Positions 20,277 to 30,879 of a stretch of 64,000 bases of DNA are shown in pieces. Both the position numbers and the translations under genes were made by a program. Positions within the stretch are counted from its first letter, which is position 1. Each line of letters begins with the position of its first letter. The notes below the pieces were generated by a model, which saw only the letters and a list, made by a program, of their open reading frames with translations, ran no database searches and was not told the origin of the DNA. The stretch is from Pseudomonas sp. GD04019 (GTDB lineage Bacteria; Pseudomonadota; Gammaproteobacteria; Pseudomonadales; Pseudomonadaceae): positions 186,001 to 250,000 of the forward strand of contig NZ_JAOEEA010000006.1 of the NCBI RefSeq assembly GCF_029837695.1, in the 5' to 3' direction.

Positions 20277-21563
20277 ATGTTCAAGCAATCCGCGCAGCAC
20301 ATAGGCACCTACTACGCCGGTACCTATGGCCCGATTCCGCTGCGCCCGCGCCTGGAAGAACACACCGACTGCGACGTGCTGATCATCGGTGGCGGCTTTA
20401 GCGGCTTACACACCGGCCTGCGCCTGGCCCTGGCCGGCAAGAAGGTGGTGATTCTCGAAGCCAGCCGCCTGGCCTGGGCTGCCTCCGGGCGCAATGGCGG
20501 CCAGGCGCTGCCGGGCTGGTCCTGCGATATGCCGCCACTGGAAAAGGCCCTGGGCACCGAACGCGCCAAACAGTTGTGGGACAGCATGGTGTGGGCCGCC
20601 GAGGAGATGCGCGAACTGCCCGAGCGCCATCGCTTCGACATCGACTACCGCACCGGCGCCATCTACACCGCCGTGCTGCCGCGCCGGGTGCGCCTGCTGC
20701 AGGAGAACCTCGAAGAAGCCAGCGAGAAGTATGGCTACCAGCAGCTCAGCTTCATCCCCAAGGAACAGCTGCCCGAGTGGATCGCCAGCCCGCGCTACCA
20801 GGCCGCACTGCATGATTCCGGCGCCGCCCACCTCAACCCGCTGAAGCTGGCCCAGGGCCTGGCCGGCGCCATCGAAGCGGCCGGCGGGCGCATCTTCGAG
20901 CAGAGCAAGGTGCTCGACTACCGCGAGACCGACGCCGGCTTCGTCGCCCGTACCGAACATGGCGAAGTGCGCGGCGCTGTGCTGGTGCTGGCCTGCAACG
21001 CCTATATCGACCGCCTCGACCCGGCGCTGTCCAAGCGCCTGCTGCCGGTCGGCTCCTACCAGGTGGCCACCGCGCCGCTGGACCCGGAAGTGGCCCGCTC
21101 ACTGTTCCCGCGCGGCACCTGCGCCATCGACAACCAGTTCGTCCCCGACTACTTCCGCGTTACCCCGGATAACCGCCTGCTGTTCGGTGGCGGCTGCACC
21201 TACCTGGGCGGCATCCCCGCGGACGTGCCGGCGGCCACCCGGCCTTACCTGGAGCGGGTCTTCCCGCAGCTGCGCGGCGTGCAGATCGACTACGGCTGGG
21301 GCGGCCATATCGACTGCACCATGCACCGCACCCCGGACGTCGGCCGCCAGGGCCACAAGTTCTGGCTGCAGGGTTTCTCCGGCCACGGCATCCTGCCGAC
21401 CCTGGCCGCCGCCCGCGCGGTGAGCGACGCCATTCTCGGCGACGAGCAGCTGCTCGGCCTGTACCAGGGCCTGAGCAACCCCGGCTTCCCCGGCGGCGAC
21501 CTGCTGCGTGCGCCGATCGAGGCCGTGGGCAAGGCCTGGTACCGCCTGCGTGACGTCATTTAA
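20277..21563 (+). CDS. FAD-dependent amine oxidase (PuuB/PauB-like)
   Basis: 428-residue D-amino-acid-oxidase-fold flavoenzyme. The Rossmann FAD motif is CDVLIIGGGFSGLHTGLRLA (about 31-50), followed by WAASGRNGGQALPGW and, at the C-terminus, QGFSGHGILPTLAAARAVSD. It resembles gamma-glutamylputrescine oxidase. The neighbours, an XRE-cupin regulator and a glutamine-synthetase-like ligase, complete a PuuB/PuuR/PuuA-style set for polyamine (or related amine) breakdown through gamma-glutamylation. The upstream AT-rich gap (20200-20276) probably holds the promoter. The precise amine is not determined. Confidence 0.82.
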   Translation: MFKQSAQHIGTYYAGTYGPIPLRPRLEEHTDCDVLIIGGGFSGLHTGLRLALAGKKVVILEASRLAWAASGRNGGQALPGWSCDMPPLEKALGTERAKQLWDSMVWAAEEMRELPERHRFDIDYRTGAIYTAVLPRRVRLLQENLEEASEKYGYQQLSFIPKEQLPEWIASPRYQAALHDSGAAHLNPLKLAQGLAGAIEAAGGRIFEQSKVLDYRETDAGFVARTEHGEVRGAVLVLACNAYIDRLDPALSKRLLPVGSYQVATAPLDPEVARSLFPRGTCAIDNQFVPDYFRVTPDNRLLFGGGCTYLGGIPADVPAATRPYLERVFPQLRGVQIDYGWGGHIDCTMHRTPDVGRQGHKFWLQGFSGHGILPTLAAARAVSDAILGDEQLLGLYQGLSNPGFPGGDLLRAPIEAVGKAWYRLRDVI

Positions 21564-21565
21564 TC

Positions 21566-21652
21566 CCCCTCTCCCCTTGGGAGAGGGGCTAGGGGTGGGG
21601 ACAGCATGCGACTCGAAACACCCTCACCCCAACCCTCTCCCAAAGGGAGAGG
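21566..21652. repeat. Inverted pair of REP-like palindromes
   Basis: Left unit 21566-21588 is a perfect 10-bp stem (CCCCTCTCCC / GGGAGAGGGG, loop CTT) followed by an AGGGGTGGGG tail to 21600. The right unit is the same element inverted: CACCCC at 21625-21630, then an 8-bp stem 21634-21641/21645-21652 with loop AAA. The arrangement is that of paired REP/BIME elements and resembles a CCCTCTCCC-type palindrome dispersed in many proteobacteria. It lies between the oxidase and regulator genes of an otherwise co-directional cluster. Confidence 0.8.
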
Positions 21653-21677
21653 AAGCCATTCGGAGCAAGCTCTCAAC

Positions 21678-22235
21678 ATGGACAAGCAGGAAGAAATCGA
21701 AGGCCTGGCGATCCTGGTGCGCGACCTGCGCAAGCACAAGAACCTGACCCTCAACGAGCTGGCCGAACGCATCGGCCGCTCGGTGGGCTTCCTGTCCCAG
21801 GTCGAACGCGGCCTGTCGCGCCCGACGGTGGCCGACCTCACCGCCATCAGCGAAGCGCTGGGCGTGCCGACCACCTACTTCTACAACCCGGGCCACCCAC
21901 GCGCGGTGCGCTGGGTAACCCGCCCGGACGAGCGCCGCACGCTCTATTACGCCGGTGGCATCACCGACGTACTGGCCTCGCCCGGCATGGCCGGCGGCTT
22001 CGCCATGCTCGAAAGCTTCCTCGAGCCCGGCGCCAGCAGCGGCGACGGCCACCTCGACGACAGCTCCGAACAGGGCGGCTTCGTCCTGGAGGGCGAGCTG
22101 ACCGTCTGGTACGGCGACGACGCCGAGCCGGTCACCCTCGGCCCGCGCGACAGCTTCCAGCTGCCGCCCCACGCCAAGTTCCGCTACGCCAACCTCACCG
22201 ACTTTCCCACCCGAGTGCTCTGGGTCTTCACCTGA
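21678..22235 (+). CDS. XRE-cupin transcriptional regulator (PuuR/PauR-like)
   Basis: 185-residue regulator. An N-terminal HTH_3 domain (about 12-65, LTLNELAERIGRSVGFLSQV with ERGLSRPTVADLTAISEALG) precedes a C-terminal cupin domain (about 110-180, GFVLEGELTVWYGDDAEPV). This architecture is that of the PuuR/PauR repressors of polyamine catabolism, which sense putrescine-like ligands in the cupin. ATG 21678 is used; an in-frame ATG at 21606 would translate the REP-like repeat and is rejected. Only 16 nt separate it from the glutamine-synthetase-like gene. Confidence 0.85.
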   Translation: MDKQEEIEGLAILVRDLRKHKNLTLNELAERIGRSVGFLSQVERGLSRPTVADLTAISEALGVPTTYFYNPGHPRAVRWVTRPDERRTLYYAGGITDVLASPGMAGGFAMLESFLEPGASSGDGHLDDSSEQGGFVLEGELTVWYGDDAEPVTLGPRDSFQLPPHAKFRYANLTDFPTRVLWVFT

Positions 22236-22251
22236 CCGCGCAGATACCACC

Positions 22252-23604
22252 ATGACAACAACAACGAAATTCCCCGACCTGCTCAGCGAAGTCCGCGCCT
22301 TCCGCGCCGCCCACCCGGACGTGCGCTACGTCGAACTGATCTGCCTGGACATTCCCGGGCACTTCTACGGCAAGCGTTACCCCCTCGACATGCTGGAGAA
22401 GGTCGCCGCCGGCGGCCCGCTCAAGGTGCCGCAGAACTGCGTGCTGCTCGGCGCCCAGGGCGGCCTGCACCCGATCGGCGACTACTGCTTCAACGACGGC
22501 GATCCGGATGCCCCGCGCCGCCTGATCCCCGGCAGCCTCAAGCCGGTGCGCTGGGAGAACCAGCCGCTGGGGCAGATGCTGATCAGCTCCGACGGCACCG
22601 AGGCGCCCATCGAGTTCGAGCCGCGCGAGGTGCTGGCCCGTGTATTGAAGCGCCTGGAGGCCCGTGGCATCCGCCCGGTGGTGGCCTTCGAGCTGGAGTT
22701 CTACCTGTTCGACCGCAAGCTGGACTCCGGCCTGCCGCGCTTCCCGCGCGACCCGCTGACCGACGACGAGGACGACCAGCCGAACATGCATATCGAGCGC
22801 CTGTCGCGCTTCTCCAACGTGCTGCACGAGATGGTCGAGGCCGCCCAGGAGCAGGGCGTGGAAGCCAACGTGATCACCGCCGAACTGGGCCCCGGCCAGT
22901 TCGAGATCAACTTCGCCCACTGCGACGACGGCCTGCACGCCGCCGACCAGGCCGCACTGTTTACCCGCAGCACCCGCGGTGTGGCAATGAAACATGGGTA
23001 CAGGGCCAGCTTTATGAGCAAGCCCTACCTGGACGCACCGGGCAGCGGCATGCACGTGCACGTCAGCCTGTATGACCGCGACGGCAACAACCTGCTCGAC
23101 GGCGACCAGCAACGCCCGCTGCGCCACGCCGTGGCCGGCTGCCTGGAACTGCTGCCGCACTGCATGCCGATCTTCTCCGCCAACCACAACGCCTTCCGCC
23201 GCTACGGCGCCATGGTCAACTCGGCGAGCAAGGCCAGCTGGGGCTTCGAGGATCGCGATGCATGCATCCGCATCCCCGAGTCGGACGGCAAGAACCTGCG
23301 CATCGAACACCGCCTGGCCGGCGCCGACGCCAACCCCTACCTGGTGCTGGCGGCCATCCTCAGCGGCATGGAACACGGCCTGGACCAGGCCCGCGAGCCG
23401 ATCCCTTCGCTCAACGAGGACCGCAGCAGCGGCATCACCTTCCCCAAGGACATGCTCACCGCGGTGGCGGCCATGGAGTCCCACGAGGTGGTGAAGGACA
23501 AGCTGGGCAGCGAGTTCGTCTTCGTCTACTGCGAGAACAAGCGCCAGGATCACCTGCAGTTCATGCACGACATCAGCGCGCGGGAGTATCGCTGGTTCCT
23601 CTAG
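22252..23604 (+). CDS. Glutamine-synthetase-like gamma-glutamylamine ligase (PuuA/PauA-like)
   Basis: 450-residue member of the glutamine synthetase superfamily. It has the N-terminal beta-grasp segment (VRYVELICLDIPGHFYGKRY), a metal-site region (VVAFELEFYLF), GPGQFEINFAHCDD, MHVHVSLYD and the C-terminal RLAGADANPYLVLAAILSG. With the PuuB-like oxidase and PuuR-like regulator it probably ligates glutamate to an amine (gamma-glutamylputrescine synthetase type) rather than making glutamine. It is the last protein gene of the cluster. Confidence 0.82.
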   Translation: MTTTTKFPDLLSEVRAFRAAHPDVRYVELICLDIPGHFYGKRYPLDMLEKVAAGGPLKVPQNCVLLGAQGGLHPIGDYCFNDGDPDAPRRLIPGSLKPVRWENQPLGQMLISSDGTEAPIEFEPREVLARVLKRLEARGIRPVVAFELEFYLFDRKLDSGLPRFPRDPLTDDEDDQPNMHIERLSRFSNVLHEMVEAAQEQGVEANVITAELGPGQFEINFAHCDDGLHAADQAALFTRSTRGVAMKHGYRASFMSKPYLDAPGSGMHVHVSLYDRDGNNLLDGDQQRPLRHAVAGCLELLPHCMPIFSANHNAFRRYGAMVNSASKASWGFEDRDACIRIPESDGKNLRIEHRLAGADANPYLVLAAILSGMEHGLDQAREPIPSLNEDRSSGITFPKDMLTAVAAMESHEVVKDKLGSEFVFVYCENKRQDHLQFMHDISAREYRWFL

Positions 23605-23618
23605 CGAGCAAGGCGCAA

Positions 23619-23647
23619 TTGCCCGGCTCGCAGCCAACTGCTAATTT
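23619..23647 (+). promoter_or_regulatory. Sigma-70 promoter of tRNA-Thr
   Basis: TTGCCC (23619-23624), 17-bp spacer, TAATTT (23642-23647). The -10 element ends 9 nt before the mature tRNA, as expected for a tRNA promoter. Confidence 0.6.
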
Positions 23648-23656
23648 GCCGTCCAC

Positions 23657-23732
23657 GCCGGTGTAGCTCAGTCGGTAGAGCAGCGCACTCGTAACGCGAA
23701 GGTCGCAGGTTCGATTCCTGTCTCCGGCACCA
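23657..23732 (+). tRNA. tRNA-Thr (anticodon CGT)
   Basis: 76-nt cloverleaf including an encoded CCA. The acceptor GCCGGTG pairs imperfectly with CTCCGGC (T6 mispairs or wobbles near the base of the stem), the D-arm is GCTC/GAGC, the anticodon CGT is at 23690-23692 and the T-arm is GCAGG/CCTGT. Anticodon stem pair 31-39 is A-C (23687/23695) where the E. coli threonine tRNA has A-U, and 27-43 is G-A, as it also is in E. coli. A dedicated promoter and terminator flank it. Confidence 0.93.
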
Positions 23733-23739
23733 ATCAAAG

Positions 23740-23764
23740 GGCCTGCAGTGATGCAGGCCTTTTT
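23740..23764 (+). terminator. Rho-independent terminator of tRNA-Thr
   Basis: GGCCTGCA (23740-23747) pairs with TGCAGGCC (23752-23759) across a GTGA loop, followed by five T. Confidence 0.9.
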
Positions 23765-23801
23765 GTTTGCGTGTGCTTGCCAGCTGACTCGCCGTACCGG
23801 T

Positions 23802-24278
23802 CTAGACGCCGTCAGCGCCGGCGGCCGACGTGGTCACCACCAGTATCAGCTCCGCCAGATCGCGCGTGGTGTAGCCATCGAACTCGCGGAACCGGCGCAG
23901 GTGCTCGAGCGCGGCCTGCAGGTGCACCGCCAGGTGATCGCCATCGGTGGCCAGGTACATAGCGGCATCGTCCCGGGCGGCGACGATCTTTTCCTCCGCG
24001 CCCTCGAAGGCTCTTGAGGTCAGATCGCTGCTCAGATGGACGCAGATGAAGCTGGTCAGCACGATATCCAACGCCGTGCCCACAGGGAGCAGGAAAGTTG
24101 CCATTGGCTCGCTACCCCCTGGTTGCAACGAGCTCTCTATGGAGGTTTGCGCCGTCAGCGGAATGTCGGTGTCGTAGCCGAACATTCTGTCCGGAATATA
24201 GGCATTGGCTGGCAGGCTGACGGCCAGAGCAAGAAGCCCGGTGAGGCTGCTACGCAGCAGCAGGGAAGGTTTAGACAT
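23802..24278 (-). CDS. Secreted protein, DUF2388-like
   Basis: 158-residue exported protein. The signal peptide (SLLLRSSLTGLLALAVSLPANA) ends about residue 26. The C-terminal half, ARDDAAMYLATDGDHLAVHL with QAALEHLRRF and DLAELILVV, resembles the DUF2388 pattern (RDDA-x-FVAS-x-G ... LE-x-AL-x-x-R) found in small secreted Pseudomonas proteins. Function unknown. ATG 24278 is chosen at the signal peptide; the upstream extension to 24335 has no similarity. It is convergent with the tRNA gene. Confidence 0.5.
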   Translation of the reverse strand: MSKPSLLLRSSLTGLLALAVSLPANAYIPDRMFGYDTDIPLTAQTSIESSLQPGGSEPMATFLLPVGTALDIVLTSFICVHLSSDLTSRAFEGAEEKIVAARDDAAMYLATDGDHLAVHLQAALEHLRRFREFDGYTTRDLAELILVVTTSAAGADGV

Positions 24279-24400
24279 GAGTGCTGTTCTTCCTTGAAGA
24301 CCGTGTCTAGGGGCGCCTTCCTGGCGCCGGCGCAAATCTAGACGCCTGGAGCCGGCAGTACGCTGCTCCCAATCACATCCCGCCGCATCGCCGATAACAA

Positions 24401-24426
24401 AAAGCCCAGCACCGAGGCTGGGCTTT
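24401..24426 (-). terminator. Terminator of pbpG
   Basis: AAAGCCCAGC (24401-24410) pairs with GCTGGGCTTT (24417-24426) across a 6-nt loop. T5 follows on the minus strand, 18 nt past the pbpG stop. Confidence 0.85.
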
Positions 24427-24444
24427 GGGGTGAGTGGAAGGAGC

Positions 24445-25365
24445 TTACTGCGCCGCCTGCATGGTCCGGGCGCGCTCGGCCTGCTTGTGCTTCTTGTAGG
24501 CCAGCGCCGCCGGCGCCACCTTGGTCACCTGGCCGGTTTCCAGCCAGCGCTTGAGGCGGTTGGCGTCGGCCATGTGGGTGTATTTGCCGAAGGCATCCAG
24601 CACCACAAAGGCCACCGGCTTGCCGGCCATCTGCGTGCGCATCACCAGGCAGTGGCCGGCGGCGTTGGTGAAGCCGGTCTTGGTCAGCTGGATGCTCCAG
24701 TTGTCCTTGTGCACCAGGCTGTTGGTGTTGCGGAAACCGAGGCTATAACGCGGCTTGGCGAATACCTGGACGTGCTCGCGGGTGCTGCTGAACTGGCCGA
24801 TCAGCGGGTACTGGCCGGCGGCCTTGACCAGCTTGACCAAGTCGTTGGCGGTGGAGATGTTCTTCTCCGACAGGCCGGTCGGCTCGCGGTAGCGGGTGTT
24901 GCTCATGCCCAGCGCCGTGGCCTTGGCGTTCATCGCCGCGACGAACGCCGGCACGCCGCCCGGGTAGTGGTGGGCGAGGCTGGCGGCGGCACGGTTCTCC
25001 GAACTCATCAGGGTTAGCAGCAGCATGTCGCGACGGCTCAGCTGGCTGCCGATGCGCACGCGCGAATACACGCCGCGCATCTCGGGCACATCCTTGATCA
25101 CGATGCTCAGCTGCTCGTCGAGCGAGGGCTTGGCATCCAGCACCACCATGGCGGTCATCAGCTTGGTCACCGAGGCGATCGGTACCTGCAGGTCCGGGTT
25201 GCTGGAGTAGAGGATCTGGTTGCTGTTGAGGTCGACCAGCAGGGCGCTGCCGGAGGCGAGTTCCTGGGTCTGCGGCGCCGCCTGGGCGAGGGGGGCGACG
25301 AGGGTCAGGCAGGCCAGCAGCAGGCCGGCGAGGGAAAAGGCTTTTTTCACGTTTCGGGTCCGCAC
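24445..25365 (-). CDS. pbpG: D-alanyl-D-alanine endopeptidase (PBP7/8)
   Basis: 306-residue periplasmic low-molecular-weight penicillin-binding protein that cleaves peptide cross-links in peptidoglycan. The signal peptide ([21 protein letters not shown]) is followed by the serine-peptidase S11 motifs: SxxK in [10 protein letters not shown], SxN in SSENRAAA and KTG in [11 protein letters not shown]. The length and short C-terminus fit PbpG rather than DacA/DacC, which have an extra domain. Starts GTG 25365 and GTG 25350 are both possible; the latter begins just before the Lys-rich signal. Confidence 0.9.
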   Translation of the reverse strand: MRTRNVKKAFSLAGLLLACLTLVAPLAQAAPQTQELASGSALLVDLNSNQILYSSNPDLQVPIASVTKLMTAMVVLDAKPSLDEQLSIVIKDVPEMRGVYSRVRIGSQLSRRDMLLLTLMSSENRAAASLAHHYPGGVPAFVAAMNAKATALGMSNTRYREPTGLSEKNISTANDLVKLVKAAGQYPLIGQFSSTREHVQVFAKPRYSLGFRNTNSLVHKDNWSIQLTKTGFTNAAGHCLVMRTQMAGKPVAFVVLDAFGKYTHMADANRLKRWLETGQVTKVAPAALAYKKHKQAERARTMQAAQ

Positions 25366-25429
25366 AGATGAACGGGTGCCTGAGCGGTCCTTGCCGGCGA
25401 ATGGCGTGAGTATAAGTGTGAGCGCGGTC

Positions 25430-26296
25430 TCAGGCGAGCGCGGGCGCTCTACGGCGGCCCAGGCGCAGCAGAGCCATGGCCACCAGAATCACCGCGCCAC
25501 CGGCGACCAGGCGCGGCAGGTCGAAATCGCGGTTCCAGATCAGCAGGTTGACCAGCAGCCCGGCCGGCACGTGCAGCTCGTTCATGATCGCCAGGGTGCC
25601 GGCGTCCACTCGGGTGCTGCCCTTGACCCACCAGTACAGCCCCAGCGCCGTGGCGAACAGGCCCATCCAGATCAGCACGCCCCATTGCACGGTGGTCTGC
25701 GGCAGCTTCTGCGGATCACCGAACAGCAGGAACGACGGCAGCACCAGCACCAGCGCACCGAGGAAGAAATGGCCGAAGAAGCGGTGCAGCGGCTGCGTCG
25801 GCTGGTAGTGCAGCAGCAGGCGACGACAGAGCACCTGGCCGCCGGCGAAGGTGGCGTTGGCGATCTGCAGCAGGATGAAGCCGAGCAGGTAGTCGCCCTC
25901 CAGCTTGTCGAAGCGGATGATCACTCCGCCGCCCACCGCCACCAGCGCGGCAAGCAGCGCCCAGGGGCTGAAGCGCCGGGCCAGGGCATCGTCGAGCAGG
26001 GTGACGTAGATCGGCGTGAGCACGGTGAACAGCAGCACTTCCGGTACCGTGAGCACCTGGAAGCTGCGGTACAGGCACAGGTAGGTGACGCCAAACTGCA
26101 GCGCCCCAGCCAGCCAGAAGCCGGCCAGCAGGCGCCACGGCAAACCGCGCCAGAGGGTGAAGGGCAGGAACACCAGGGCGGCGATCAACACCCGCGCCAG
26201 CACGGCGAAGTCGCTGTCGACGCGGCCGGCCAGGTACTCGCCAATCAGGCTGAAGGAGAACGCCCAGAGAGCGGTGACGATCAGCAGGTAGGGCAT
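25430..26296 (-). CDS. EamA/DMT-superfamily transporter
   Basis: 288-residue inner-membrane protein with about ten hydrophobic segments arranged as two EamA repeats (about 1-135 and 145-280; [19 protein letters not shown] marks the end of the first). Members export or import amino acids, amines or carboxylates; the substrate is not known. It follows aroE with a 1-nt gap and hemF-aroE before it, so it is probably the third gene of a hemF-aroE operon. Confidence 0.85.
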   Translation of the reverse strand: MPYLLIVTALWAFSFSLIGEYLAGRVDSDFAVLARVLIAALVFLPFTLWRGLPWRLLAGFWLAGALQFGVTYLCLYRSFQVLTVPEVLLFTVLTPIYVTLLDDALARRFSPWALLAALVAVGGGVIIRFDKLEGDYLLGFILLQIANATFAGGQVLCRRLLLHYQPTQPLHRFFGHFFLGALVLVLPSFLLFGDPQKLPQTTVQWGVLIWMGLFATALGLYWWVKGSTRVDAGTLAIMNELHVPAGLLVNLLIWNRDFDLPRLVAGGAVILVAMALLRLGRRRAPALA

Positions 26297-26297
26297 G

Positions 26298-28105
<1,808 letters not shown>

Positions 28106-28151
28106 TCAGCCCCGGCGCTTGGATGGTGCCCTTTGCAGAGGAGTGCGCGAC

Positions 28152-29129
28152 ATGGCCAAACGCATCCAATTCTCCCGCCACGGCGGCAGCGAAGTGCTCG
28201 AACTGGTCGACCAGCCGGCGGCCGAGCCCGGCCACCACGAAGTGCGGGTACGCAACCGCGCCATCGGCCTGAACTTCATCGACACCTACTACCGCAGCGG
28301 CCTGTACCAGCCGCCGAGCCTGCCGTCCGGCCTGGGCGGCGAGGGCGCCGGCGAAGTGGAAGCGGTGGGGAGCGCAGTCAGCCATCTGAAGGTCGGCGAC
28401 CGCGTGGCCTATGCCACCGGCCCGCTCGGCGCCTATGGCGAGCTGCATGTATTGCCGGCGCAGCATCTGGTCAAGCTGCCGGACTCGATCTCCTTCGAGC
28501 AGGCGGCGGCGGTGATGCTCAAGGGCCTCACCGTGCAGTACCTGCTGCGCCAGACCTACCAGGTCGAGACCGGACAGACCATCCTCTGGCATGCCGCGGC
28601 TGGCGGTGTCGGACTGATCGCCTGCCAGTGGGCGCGCGCCCTGGGCGTGCAGCTGATCGGCACCGTGTCGTCGCCGGAGAAGGCGGCGCTGGCCAAGGTC
28701 AACGGCGCCTGGGCGACCATCGACTACAGCCACGAAGACGTGGTGCAACGCGTGCTGGAGCTGACCGGCGGGGCCAAGTGCTCGGTGGTCTACGACTCGG
28801 TGGGCAAGGACACCTGGGAGCGCTCGCTGGACTGCGTGGCGCCGCGCGGCCTGCTGGTAAGCTTCGGCAATGCCTCGGGCGCGGTCACGGGAGTCAATCT
28901 CGGCGTGCTGGCACAGAAGGGCTCGCTCTACCTGACCCGACCGACCCTGGGCCACTACGCCAGTAACGCGGAAAACCTGCAGGCGATGGCCGACGAGTTG
29001 TTCGGCCTGATCGCCAGTGGCGCGATCAGGGTCGAGATCGGCCGCCGCTATGCGCTGGCCGAGGCTGCCGCAGCCCAGGACGCACTGAGCAGCCGGCAGA
29101 CCACCGGCTCGACGATTCTGATTCCGTAG
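28152..29129 (+). CDS. qor: NADPH:quinone oxidoreductase (zeta-crystallin type)
   Basis: 325-residue zinc-free medium-chain reductase. The N-terminal GroES-like domain has RAIGLNFIDTYYRSGLY and GGEGAGEVEAVG. The Rossmann domain has HAAAGGVGLIACQWARALG. The C-terminal RYALAEAAAAQDALSSRQTT is typical of Qor. ATG 28152 follows GAGGAG. It is convergent with tsaC (4-nt gap). Confidence 0.93.
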   Translation: MAKRIQFSRHGGSEVLELVDQPAAEPGHHEVRVRNRAIGLNFIDTYYRSGLYQPPSLPSGLGGEGAGEVEAVGSAVSHLKVGDRVAYATGPLGAYGELHVLPAQHLVKLPDSISFEQAAAVMLKGLTVQYLLRQTYQVETGQTILWHAAAGGVGLIACQWARALGVQLIGTVSSPEKAALAKVNGAWATIDYSHEDVVQRVLELTGGAKCSVVYDSVGKDTWERSLDCVAPRGLLVSFGNASGAVTGVNLGVLAQKGSLYLTRPTLGHYASNAENLQAMADELFGLIASGAIRVEIGRRYALAEAAAAQDALSSRQTTGSTILIP

Positions 29130-29133
29130 GGAG

Positions 29134-29688
29134 TCAGGACGGGCGGATCACATCGCCCGTGCGCAGATCGCGGATCAGGCTGGGGTTCTTGCGCCCGCCC
29201 AAGGCGCCGCCGAGCACCGCATCGAGTTGGCGGGGGAAATACTGCTCGACGCGCAGGCGCGAGCGCGCCGAGGGCCGGCCGGCCGGATTGGCCGAGGTGG
29301 ACACCAGCGGGCCGGTAAGGGCACAGAGATCGCGCACCAACGGGTGGTCGCTGACGCGCAGGGCGACGGTGTCATGCTGGCCGGTGATCCAGCGCGGTAA
29401 GCGATCCTGGTGTGGCACCAGCCAGGTGTTGGGCCCCGGCCAGGTGCTGGCCAGGCGGTCGATCCAGCGCTCGGGCAGGTCGCCCAGGAGGAAGTCGAAC
29501 TGCTCGATGCTGTCCGCCACCAGGATCACGCCCTTGTGTACCGGGCGGTCCTTGAGGGCAAGAAGACGGTCCACCGCGGCTTCGTTCCACGGATCGCACC
29601 CCAGGCCCCAGACGGCCTCGGTGGGATAGGCGATCACCCCACCCTCGCGTACCACGCGTGCCACCTGCTGTATCTGCCAACCACTCAT
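29134..29688 (-). CDS. tsaC: Threonylcarbamoyl-AMP synthase
   Basis: 184-residue YrdC/Sua5 domain protein that forms threonylcarbamoyl-AMP for the t6A37 modification of ANN-decoding tRNAs. It has [31 protein letters not shown], the PGPNTWLVP stretch and [15 protein letters not shown] 29688 follows a GGGGGTGA Shine-Dalgarno; the frame could also begin at GTG 29694. dprA lies upstream, 39 nt away, on the same strand. Confidence 0.94.
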   Translation of the reverse strand: MSGWQIQQVARVVREGGVIAYPTEAVWGLGCDPWNEAAVDRLLALKDRPVHKGVILVADSIEQFDFLLGDLPERWIDRLASTWPGPNTWLVPHQDRLPRWITGQHDTVALRVSDHPLVRDLCALTGPLVSTSANPAGRPSARSRLRVEQYFPRQLDAVLGGALGGRKNPSLIRDLRTGDVIRPS

Positions 29689-29727
29689 GCTCACCCCCTG
29701 GTTTCTCTGGCGGCGAGTGTACCCAGC

Positions 29728-30816
29728 TCAGCGCACGCGGTGTACCCAGCGCCCGGCCTCGCAGGCCACCAGACCTTCCAGTTCCAGGTCGGTCAGGGCC
29801 ACCAGCACCTCGCCGATTGGCAGGTCGCAGGCCAGGGCCAACCCCTCGCTGGTTTGCGGCGCGGCGCGCAGCTGCGCCAGCAGCGGATGGTCGACCTGGG
29901 CAGAGGCTTCGTTCGCCGGGGTAACACGTTGCCAGCCACGCAGGGCCTGGAGGATATCCTCGACACTCTCCACCAGGGTCGCTCCTTCGCGGATCAACTG
30001 ATGACAGCCACGTGCACCGGGATGATGGATGGAGCCGGGAATCGCATAGACCTCGCGCCCCTGCTCGGCGGCCAGGCGCGCGGTGATCAGCGAGCCGCTG
30101 GACGGGCTGGCCTCGACCACCAGCACTCCCACCGACAGGCCGCTGATGATGCGATTGCGCCGCGGGAAGTTGCTGGCCTGGGGCGGGCAATCCAGCGGCA
30201 ACTCGGATACCAGCGCGCCGCCCTGTTCAACGATGCGCGCGGCCAGTCCCACATGGCGTTGCGGATAGATGTGCTGCAGCCCGGTGCCGAGCACCGCGAC
30301 CGTCGCGCCATCGACATCCAGCGCACCCTGATGCGCCGCACCATCGATGCCCAGAGCAAGGCCGCTGGTGATCACAAAGCCTCCGCCGGCAAGGCTGCGG
30401 GCGAACGCGGCGGCGGTATCCAGCCCTGGGCGCGAGGCCTTGCGACTGCCCACCATGGCCAGCTGCGGTCGCTCCAGCAGTGCCGGATCGCCAGCCACGA
30501 ACAACAGCGGCGGAGCATCGCTCAACTCAGCCAGTAGGCCAGGGTATGCAGGGTCGTCCCACATCAGCAGCGACTGTCCCGGTTGTTCCAACCAACGCAA
30601 CGCCGCCGTGGCCTGCTCGCGGATCTCCGCGCTGCGCCTGGGTTCGGCACAGGCGGTGGGCAGGCCGAGCGAGCGCCAGGCGGTAGCTGGGGCGCTGAGA
30701 GCAGCGGAGGCACTGCCAAAGGCTTCGAGCAAGCGGCGGAAGCGGCGTGGACCGAGCTCAGGCAAACGGTGCAGCCGCAGGCGCGCTTCCAGCTCGGCAG
30801 GGGAGATAGTGTGCAT
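29728..30816 (-). CDS. dprA: DNA-processing protein DprA (Smf)
   Basis: 362-residue protein that loads RecA on incoming single-stranded DNA. The N-terminal SAM-like region (ELEARLRLHRLPELGPRRF) is followed by a Rossmann-fold DprA domain with MVGSRKASRPGLD, FVITSGLALGIDGAAHQGAL, LGTGLQHIYPQRH, FPRRNRIISGLS and SGSLITARLAAEQGREVYA. A C-terminal winged-helix segment (about 300-362) completes it. ATG 30816 has AAGGA at 8 nt; ATG 30825 is an alternative. Confidence 0.94.
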   Translation of the reverse strand: MHTISPAELEARLRLHRLPELGPRRFRRLLEAFGSASAALSAPATAWRSLGLPTACAEPRRSAEIREQATAALRWLEQPGQSLLMWDDPAYPGLLAELSDAPPLLFVAGDPALLERPQLAMVGSRKASRPGLDTAAAFARSLAGGGFVITSGLALGIDGAAHQGALDVDGATVAVLGTGLQHIYPQRHVGLAARIVEQGGALVSELPLDCPPQASNFPRRNRIISGLSVGVLVVEASPSSGSLITARLAAEQGREVYAIPGSIHHPGARGCHQLIREGATLVESVEDILQALRGWQRVTPANEASAQVDHPLLAQLRAAPQTSEGLALACDLPIGEVLVALTDLELEGLVACEAGRWVHRVR

Positions 30817-30847
30817 ATCGATCATCCTTGATCGGTGACGCAGAAAG

Positions 30848-30875
30848 CAGAACCCCCGCGAGAGCGGGGGTTCTG
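30848..30875 (-). terminator. Terminator of LysM gene
   Basis: Perfect 12-bp stem (30848-30859 with 30864-30875, GAGA loop) directly after the LysM stop at 30880. Its minus-strand tail (GCTTTCTGC after the stem) is only moderately T-rich. Confidence 0.7.
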
Positions 30876-30879
30876 TTGA

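Noticed and set aside
21606..21677. N-terminal extension of the XRE-cupin regulator
   Set aside because: It would translate the REP-like repeat (PSPQPSPKGRG-type sequence), a common annotation artefact.
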